From assembly GCA_907163375.1 (NCBI GenBank), contig CAJQUW010012939.1, positions 1 through 64,000 of the forward strand: DNA of 64,000 nt, read 5' to 3'. The position numbers were made by a program, and so were the translations under genes. How positions within the stretch are numbered: the first letter of the stretch is position 1; each line of letters begins with the position of its first letter. This DNA is from Prostheceraeus crozeri (lineage: Eukaryota; Platyhelminthes; Polycladida; Euryleptidae). The notes below the pieces were generated by a model. The model had not been told where the DNA came from, ran no database searches, and saw nothing but the letters and a program-made list of their open reading frames with translations. Below are positions 56,480 to 64,000 of this stretch, piece after piece.

Positions 56480-57924
56480 GTTATAGGCTATCTACGACGG
56501 ATCGCACCGTAAAAATTCGCGTATATTGGAATGCAATAGATATGCAATACGAACAAAACCTATACTCAGCCATTTCCATCATGTCACCACTATCAGGTCA
56601 GGCGCTGTTTTCATCCAGTCAGTGGTAAGCTTAAGCATCCTTAATAAGGTCTGAAAATTCATGACGCATGACCTGAAAGTACGGTGAATAGGCCTAATAT
56701 ATATACAACATACATTCCATTAACATAATAACAACAATGTCAATGTATTATTATATCCATATACTAGTATAATGACAAGTGAACCTGTTTTAAATGTTAG
56801 CATTGACTATGTAAACTTCACATAGCAAACTTCATAGCATGTAAAATTGCAGCTCACCCTCAGTCGTAAATACACTTCCGTGTGTGGAACTTACCTCGCT
56901 TTACGCAAATTGTGCATTGTTCAGTGTTCATAATGTAAGTAGTAAGCATTGCTGATACAATTATTCAAGTATGCAGTGGTGCATTCTATAAACATTCATA
57001 CATATAAATCAGAAAATGGGAAAAAATGCAATTTTATATATTAGTTTTTGAGTTAAACAAAGGAGATGCATTCTCAAATACAGTATACGTAGGTTCATGA
57101 AGCTATGAAACTTCGATGATTTCATCTAAGAAGAAAATGAGCATTTATACAATGAAATATTCATCCTTTATTACATCAGACTGAAAACTCTAGTTATCTC
57201 AATGAATTATTTTTAGTGCAGAATTTGCCAAAACAAAACAAAACATCTAGTAAGAAATTATTTTCGATGACAAGTTTACAATGAAGAGGCAGCAATTAGC
57301 CAATCAATAATGTACTACTTTTGAAAATTTCTGAAAGCATAGTCAACTAATACTAAAGCCCTCTGACTCAGGTCTCAAATTGGATCAAGTTCTACAAAAA
57401 ATACAGTGTTTAGACACCATATGTCGCGGTATCGAATCACAGATATCGCGGCTTCCAATACAATGAACAATGAATTTTATTTGTAACATTTTTGAAAAAT
57501 GCCTTTGGAAATTTCACAAAAGTGTTTTTAAAATTTTTTTCATCGCTTTCCGTCTTGAATTTTGTCATGGATAATTTGCATTGATCATCGTGCCTGGCAT
57601 AGATATTAAGAAATTTGTCAGCAGAAAATTGTCTTGCAATTATTTGCTACAACCGAATATCGATCCCGTTCCCGGGAATGTGTGAAGGCATTTTATATTG
57701 AAGTTGCAAAGCACTTTTACCCAGTTACGAATTCTCCATCAAAATCATAAGATACCTGACTTGAAAGCCTCATTCTTGATACTAAAAGACTACCTGGTCA
57801 TCGCCCGGTCATAAGCAGTAGCTGGTAGGACAAGGAACCCAAAAAGAATCAACCCTGACACCAACTATCCAGACCAAATTATAGCTTCCCCAAGCATGGT
57901 GATCAAAGAATCGCTCTGACTTAC
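56480..57924. other. Non-coding, nothing recognised
   Basis: Two related words TGTCGCGGTATCG and GATATCGCGG at 57,423-57,450; otherwise nothing. Confidence 0.4.
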
Positions 57925-58015
57925 GTGCCCCCGAATGCGGCTGCGCTGTCCCTGCCAACTGTCAATGGAATTGTTCTCCATGGCCAGCTGATCTATCCTT
58001 GTAGTCAGGGATAGT
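57925..58015 (-). CDS. Candidate host internal exon (91 nt)
   Basis: On the minus strand a pyrimidine-rich tract (58,030-58,070) leads to a CACTAG acceptor. A 91-nt open stretch follows (LTTRIDQLAMENNSIDSWQG, then QRSRIRGH) and ends at a consensus donor CAC/GTAAGT at 57,924. The stretch is GC-richer than its surroundings and reads as a short amphipathic helix. The protein is not recognised and no neighbouring exon was found. Confidence 0.3.
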
Positions 58016-58559
58016 CTAGTGACCACCAATACCGTGAAGAAAAAAGAGGCAGAGAGAAAGAAGCGGAAAAGTGGCGCCAGGCAAACGTTTAGTGTAATAA
58101 AAGTTGTGTAGAGGAGACCATGGTGATAGAAACCAACTCTGAAATTTTGGTCCAGTGCGGATTTTTAGGAACAGTTTCCGGGCATGGGTGTTATTTTTGA
58201 AAACTCTATATTTATCTAACTGGTAAACTTACGAAAAAAGCCGAAAGCATGTTTTTTATTGAAAATAGAGTGTCCTAGAAATTATAAAATATCAGTTTTC
58301 GATAGTACATGTAAGTGTGCATATCCAACATTTTCTTTTGGTTTTCAACCCTTGTGTTTGTGGCGTATGTCTAGGCGTAGTGTATGGGTATAGGCCTGCA
58401 CCAGAGTCCTGCGCGGTGACGATTTTCGTACATTTCACCGCACCGCAGCCAAAATGGCTTCATCGCAACCGCACTGCCATGAATGAAGTTTCAACGCATC
58501 GCACCGCCTTCATGAAGCCTTCATGTATGAATATGATGTAGCACCTGTGGTTGATTGCA

Positions 58560-59330
58560 TCAATTCTATCTTTTTTAAAAGTCTATTCCGTCATAACAAT
58601 GATAAAAATCCACTATATATGTCTTGTACCCTTATTTCTATTACTAAATCATATAAAGATTTTGACATTACAATCACGGATCTGTTGTCGCTTGATGAAC
58701 ATATAAATTGAATGGTGAACAAAGCTCGCCAAAGACCTGGCCTGATATGTCGAACTTTGAATTGTCGTGAGCCAGCGGTAATAACAACACTGTTTAAAAC
58801 ACATGTATGATCAATTCTTGAGTGTTGGAGCTTGATTTGGCATCCTTACAAAGTAAAGAATACAGATTTAATTGAAAGTGTTCAAAGGCGGATGACAAGA
58901 CTATTCCCCAACTTAATATCATACCGCGAAAGACTTCAGGTTCTACATCTGCAATCTTTCGAATACGATACTAACTCATATTTCCATACAAAATTGTACA
59001 AGGATAAGTTGACATTAATATCCATGACTTCTTCAATATTATAACCGACTCAAGAACGAAAGGAAATCACTTCCGTATCTACCCTAAAAATTATAAACAT
59101 TTCATGAAAATTATGAAAATATATCGATGTTACTTTTATACTTGCTTTTATACAACAAGCATATCTAAATATACTTACTTACTATCATACTTACTAATAA
59201 TACTATGCTTATATACTTGCTAAGCATATCATACTTACTATCTGATGATGACATCAAGGCAGATTCCATATCAAGGTTCAAATCTGTTGTAGAAAACCTT
59301 ATTGTTCATCTTGATATGTAGTAAATATGT
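58560..59330 (+). pseudogene. LINE RT C-terminal fragment inside the hAT remnant
   Basis: Plus-strand pieces DLLSLDEHIN (58,680-58,710), MVNKARQRPGLICRTLN, then IWHPYKVKNTDLIESVQRRM with TRLFPNLISYRERLQVLHLQ (58,840-58,955) are the CR1/Jockey-type C-terminal region. Stops interrupt it. The opposite strand to the hAT remnant indicates insertion into it. Confidence 0.65.
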
Positions 59331-59639
59331 AGTAACAAACCTTGTTTGCATCACGGAAATGATTAATGTCATATCACACTGAATAATACTTTTGAAATGT
59401 TTGCCCTTCATATGAGTTGTGTATTTCATTGAATGTTATCTTGAATGTTATATTGAATGTTGTGTATAATGTTGAATGTTCTATTGGGTCTACCTATATA
59501 GTAGAAAAACATACATAAAAAATTTATAGGTTAGTTTATATGTCACACTATTTAACATGCCGTACTAGTGATTGGAAAAGGCAAAATATGATCTACGCAT
59601 AATTCTATACTATGATTCACTACATCATTTTATTCAAAG

Positions 59640-60000
59640 CGTCCGACGAAAATTTAGATAGCCTTGTCGTCTTTCTTCCAGTATGCGACCGGCATTGAAG
59701 AACAGTCTCTCGCTTGCAGCTTCACTTCATGGAATTGACAGTATAAATGTCTCCAGCTTTGCGAGTTGTGGGAGTTTTGTGGAATCATATTTTCACTATT
59801 CGAAAATATCATCACACCTGGAGCCATTCAATTTCGAATAACGATCAATCTCATCGAATGATACATTTTCATTTAAATGATCAAAGATTGTTTTCGAGAC
59901 TTTGGATTTGGGCTCACGTTCACTCACGGATGTTTCATTATCCACAATGCTCAATTTATGAGTGACGAGCATTTCTCTAGCATCTTCCATGGTTCCTTCG
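59640..60000 (-). pseudogene. hAT transposase C-terminal (dimerisation) remnant
   Basis: On the minus strand: FDEIDRYSKLNGSRCDDIFE (59,796-59,860), then LPQLAKLETFILSIP, then SERLFFNAGRILEERR (about 59,645-59,780). The PSERxFSxAGR-like motif and the preceding LAKLA..IL-like helix mark the hAT C-terminal dimerisation domain. A stop and a frameshift break it, and the catalytic domain is not visible. Confidence 0.6.
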
Positions 60001-60440
60001 CGATCAGCCTTCGATAGAAATACGAGATGTTATGTATGAGGATGAAGTAGCGTTGCGACGTAATGAAGCGTTACCAAGTAAATTTTTTCTTTCAAACTGT
60101 AACTCAATTTTGATTTAAGTGATGATTCTAGTCCCATAGTGTAGCAAAATTTTGCTCAAAGGAGTAATCTAAGGACGAAAATGAGCACTACTCTTTCCAC
60201 TCATAGCTGCGGTTGTTTAAAGTGTAAAGTATATGCATTCAAAACTCTTAAACTGCAGATTATTTACATGTTGCTCCTTAAAATGAATTGTAAAACTTAA
60301 TTAGTACAAAATCTATCCTGGACGTGAACTATCGCCATCACCGCACCGTAACGCAGTCAATAATTTTGCACCACTACCGCACCGCGTTAATTTGCGGTGA
60401 CTGCAGTGATCACCACACCGTGCAGGAATCTAGCGTGTAC

Positions 60441-62333
60441 CTCAGAACATTGTCCTATTCAGCGATTCTTATCTCTATCGCACTTCAGAACTAGCTTCCC
60501 ATAAAGCTTGAGATTCATGATGTGGTTCTCCACTACAAGTCATGACGTACATTCAAGAAAATTACTTACTTCATCCATGTCCCATGACTCTGTCTCCCAC
60601 AAGCCTGGATTGTAGCTTCTCTGTTTAAGCACTTCAATTACAAGTGCACGTAGGCCATGATCTCCGTTAGAACTTCAGTATTAGTTTTGCAACTTTCAGT
60701 TCATAAAGGCAATAACAGTAGCAACGCAGTTCACCATGTCATCCTCCAGACAATATAGTGTTGCCCTGATGAATAGGCGAACCAAATGTATTGTAGAGAA
60801 TTTCATGAATGAATCGTACAATGCAACAAATATCTAGGTCCTATATTTGACAAGCAATCTTAGAGCTGAAATTAATTAAATTCTCAATAAATAGTCAGTT
60901 TTTTCAATATTTGTGCATTGAAACATAATTTGAGTACATGTGATTGTCATTCACATCCTTGCATCTATTTTATGACACATCCTTAATTTAGTTCTTTTCC
61001 AAACTACATTTTTTCAAGTGCACAAATCAAGAAGAACAATAGCACATTTGAATTTAGAACTGCACAAATTGTGTTCAGCTCCGCGTTAAAAAACGGGCAT
61101 GAAGGATACAAAATAATTTGAATTTTAATTGGACAGTGGTCCAAGATATGAAGAAAGTTCTACAGATTGATCACTTCTGGCGAAACTTGACGTCTGTATG
61201 CCGAAGCATACAAACATATTTTCAATGAATGAATGCAACGATAATGTGAGACTGATACCGACGTTCCACCTATGCCCATAACTGATGAATGTGCCAATTG
61301 TAAATTGACACAATAGGTCATTACCAAATACTTCATTTTTGTTGTAGGCCTACTGTATAACGAGACAAAAAGGTTTAAAACTAGTCTTGTTCATTTTAGT
61401 CGTTCTTCTTATCTATTGATTCCATGTAATCCTCTCAGTTTCATCAAAGTAAACATAGTAAAAATCTAAGCTGTGCATGTTTAGTTTTAATTGCGAGAGC
61501 CAATTCGTCACCAGAGCTATTTTTAGAGTGTTTCAAAGCATGCATTTATTCTCCAAGAGTTCATTGATTCAATTATGCTGCGAAATAATAATCAATTTTA
61601 TCAATTTGGCTACTATCTATTGGGTGAAGATACCAACATCATCTCAGTCAATGAAAACCGAATTATGCCTTTCTTGAAAGTTCCATAAACTACCGTATTG
61701 ATATGCACAGAAAATTTGACTATTTGTTGATTACCTCTATATAATCAATCCAACGATGTCTAGGGTCTCGTAGCTGGTCCACTTAATGAGGTTTCACTGC
61801 ATCTGACTTGAAACATGCTTCAGTAACACGAGACTTTTAGATGCTTCATCAGGCTTGATATATACATAATGCACAACGATTTATCCTCTTTCTGCACTAT
61901 CACGTGATTGAAGAAAAGATTACTAAATACTGATTGCGAGACAAATAGGAGAGAGTTTTACAATTTTCCTGCAACTCAAGAGTGCACACCTAGCATCATT
62001 TGATACATTTCTCACAAGTTTGGCAAAGCTTGCTACGGCAACGTCTAAAGACATCATTCTAAGTTAGCATTAATCGCATCATACCAACCACAGCGATTCA
62101 ACAAGTCTTATCGTTTGAAACGGAAAGTTTGAAATGCAAGAATTTTTGATGCGGGAGATATTTGGGAAAGTCGAGTGTTTATTCAGGGTAGTCTTGGCCA
62201 TATAGTTGAAGTACATCGTCCTATTATAATAAAATATCATGTAGTCTATGTAAAACATTAATTCATTATTAAACAGTTGGCTACAAAAATCCTTCCTGGA
62301 TTATATGTCGAGCCAAAGTAGAAACCTAATTTG
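60441..62333. other. Non-coding, nothing recognised
   Basis: No motif or repeat found. Confidence 0.4.
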
Positions 62334-63252
62334 CCGTGTTCTCTCTAATTGAAGCCCACTATCCAATAGAAGCCCACATTGTAATAAAAGCCCACCTGAA
62401 GGACGCCAAAATGAATACAAGCCCATCTCTCTAATAGACACTCATCTCCAAGATTGCCGTGGATATGGATCTCCAGGGATGGATATCGAAAATGTTGATT
62501 TATCCATGGATATGGTGGAGATGTTTTGAATGATATTTCCACAGATGCTGCTGCAATTATCTCAAATGCATTGTTAAGAAAACAAGTTTTTGTAAATCAT
62601 GGCTACTATCATGATAATAAAGTGAAATCACAAATCCGAAAGTTATCTCAATATAAAAATATGTTTCGACTAGTGGCCGCATCGAGTGAGCAACTTGAAG
62701 TGAAGCTGGACTTCTGCTGAGGTGACACATTCGTGTTTACTATTTACCTGATAGCCAGGTAATTGTTCTATTATATAGTTGACCAGTCGTCGGGAGTTGA
62801 CCAAACGGTTGATGATCGTTACCATTCGACCGTTTGAAGGCGCTGGACGCTAAAAGCCCGTCTGACTTCACTTACTTTGAATGCAAGAAATTATCGACCA
62901 AAACTTTGGGGAGTTTCTAATTCTACTTTACTTCTGATGACAATGTTCGATTGTTGTGATACATCGCTTGATGCATGGGTCATTTCCTTTAATAAGCAGA
63001 AGCTGACTCTGACGAAGAATATGGGTAAACATTCTGGATTATAAAACTGCTTCTGAATGTAATTTAAGATTCTCATGAATAATATCGTTTAAGGATGTTA
63101 TCAATTATTTTTTCAATGCTAGCATGTTGAACTATTATCTATCGGCAGTTTTAAGGTCAACTCTCTAATAAAACCACACACTCCAGCAAAAGCCCTCCAA
63201 AATAATTTTGCAAAATAAATACAAGCCTGGGCTTCTATTAGAGAGAATACGG
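62334..63252. mobile_element. DNA transposon-like unit with GAAGCCC subterminal repeats
   Basis: The ends CCGTGTTCTCTCTAATTGAA and the inverted CCGTATTCTCTCTAATAGAA are about 25 bp with three mismatches. Near both ends short words of the type AATA(G/A)AAGCCCA repeat (62,350-62,440 and 63,160-63,235). A 64-codon plus frame at 62,526-62,720 begins just after an acceptor-like TTTCCACAG but is unrecognised. Superfamily uncertain. Confidence 0.6.
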
Positions 63253-63774
63253 TCTTTTTGCGATTACAAGACTTTTTATTTTCACCGATCTGTGACTGCG
63301 GAATTCTACTTCACATGATTGGGAACACATTGAAAGTATTGCAAATGTACTTTTCAATTGAAATAAGTAACTTGAGCTTTGTTACAATGAGTTATCGGTA
63401 ATTTGAAATACTTCTCTATTGTAACTTAAATTTCTGCAAAGTGCATGTTAGGCTTCCTGTGAATTTAAAATTCATCTCATTCTAATCAAAACAACGGTAT
63501 TCATAGCCGAGATACGTTCGATGTTCGATGCAAACAATATTCTAAGATTCAGAGAAATCGTCATGACAGTTAAAATAAGCGATTTTTAAAAGTACGACAG
63601 GTTTAAATAAATTTAAAATGTCATATGTTGCAATTAATTGTCATGTAGCAAGTACTTTTAAAAACAATTTTTCTGCTGTGCACGAGGATCAATACAAATT
63701 ATTCATGGCAGAATTAAAGTCTGAAGGTAATCGTGCACCTTTATAATTTTTTATATGCATTTCTCAAATAGCAA
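63253..63774. other. Non-coding, nothing recognised
   Basis: AT-rich DNA without a motif. Confidence 0.4.
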
Positions 63775-64000
63775 TAATAATAATAATAATAGCCTTTATT
63801 GTCTCGCATAACATTCGGTAAGAGCATTATAGTAGTTGACGATGACAATACAGAATTAAGAAGGAAGTGACAATAGCAAAGAGGAACTATAAAATAACAG
63901 CTTTATTTACAGAACCGAATAAAAGATTGCCTAAAACATCGCGTCCTTGATAAGGGAGGCAACAATGCTGTTGATGAATGACGGATATTTGCAGAAGCCA
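63775..64000 (-). repeat. Probable LINE 3' end running off the right edge
   Basis: On the minus strand the sequence ends with AATAAAGGC followed by (TTA)n (63,775-63,800), the usual 3' tail of CR1/L2-type LINEs. The coding part would lie beyond base 64,000. Confidence 0.35.

Larger units (their letters stand above)
58395..60440 (-). mobile_element. hAT transposon remnant with a LINE fragment inside
   Basis: CAGAGTCCTGCGCGGTGACG (58,400) is mirrored by CGGTGTGGTGATC read inward from about 60,425 (outermost AGATTCCTGCACGGTG). GCACCGCA/GCGGTG words cluster near both ends. A hAT dimerisation-domain remnant lies on the minus strand between them (59,640-60,000). No exact 8-bp target duplication is visible, so age is considerable. 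Confidence 0.55.

Overview
The window looks like transposon-rich, AT-rich genomic DNA from an animal, probably a marine invertebrate. This is inferred from the mix of a Polinton/adintovirus-like element, Penelope-like (PLE) and CR1/Jockey-type retroelements, pogo, mariner and hAT DNA transposons, and tRNA-derived SINE-like units. There is no dense bacterial-style gene layout, no rRNA and no recognisable intact host gene. All calls come from reading the sequence by eye; no database search was possible.

Region 1 (about 1-8,905) is the most interesting part. It is one end of a virus-like Polinton/adintovirus-type element that runs off the left edge. On the minus strand it has a partial ORF and a multi-knuckle zinc-finger gene. 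On the plus strand it has a fiber-like coiled-coil gene with a phage-tail-fiber style motif, a small hydrophobic gene, a jelly-roll capsid-like gene, a second hydrophobic gene, and an ORF that joins a parvovirus-type phospholipase A2 domain to a DDE integrase. An adenain-type cysteine protease faces the integrase on the minus strand. No DNA polymerase is in view. The element is a fossil with roughly half a dozen breaks overall, but three ORFs are open, so it is not very old. Two layers of non-coding structure stand out. AT-rich tandem repeats, different for each gene, precede several start codons. Clusters of tiny perfect hairpins with 3-4 base loops sit at almost every gene end, some with the exceptionally stable GCGAAGC core. 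This resembles the 'hairpin rule' for transcript ends known from mimiviruses and virophages.

Region 2 (about 8.9-13 kb) is a nest of retroelements: two near-identical 613-bp PLE segments 2,940 bp apart, each beginning with a large head-to-head palindrome, and the 3' end of an LTR retrotransposon interrupted by the second PLE.

Region 3 (13-64 kb) is mostly non-coding DNA littered with transposons: a LINE (16.35-18.8 kb, minus), a pogo-type transposon with both ends (22,275-24,253), a hAT-type non-autonomous element with a perfect 8-bp target duplication (24,435-25,204), LINE pieces at 31, 41, 56 and 58.6 kb, an internally deleted mariner with perfect inverted ends (31,790-32,277), a GGAGCC-rich hAT-like element (33,837-36,169), a hAT copy carrying a LINE fragment (about 58.4-60.4 kb), and a GAAGCCC-repeat element (62,334-63,252). 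Only three weak candidates for host exons were seen (40.3, 43.8 and 57.9 kb).
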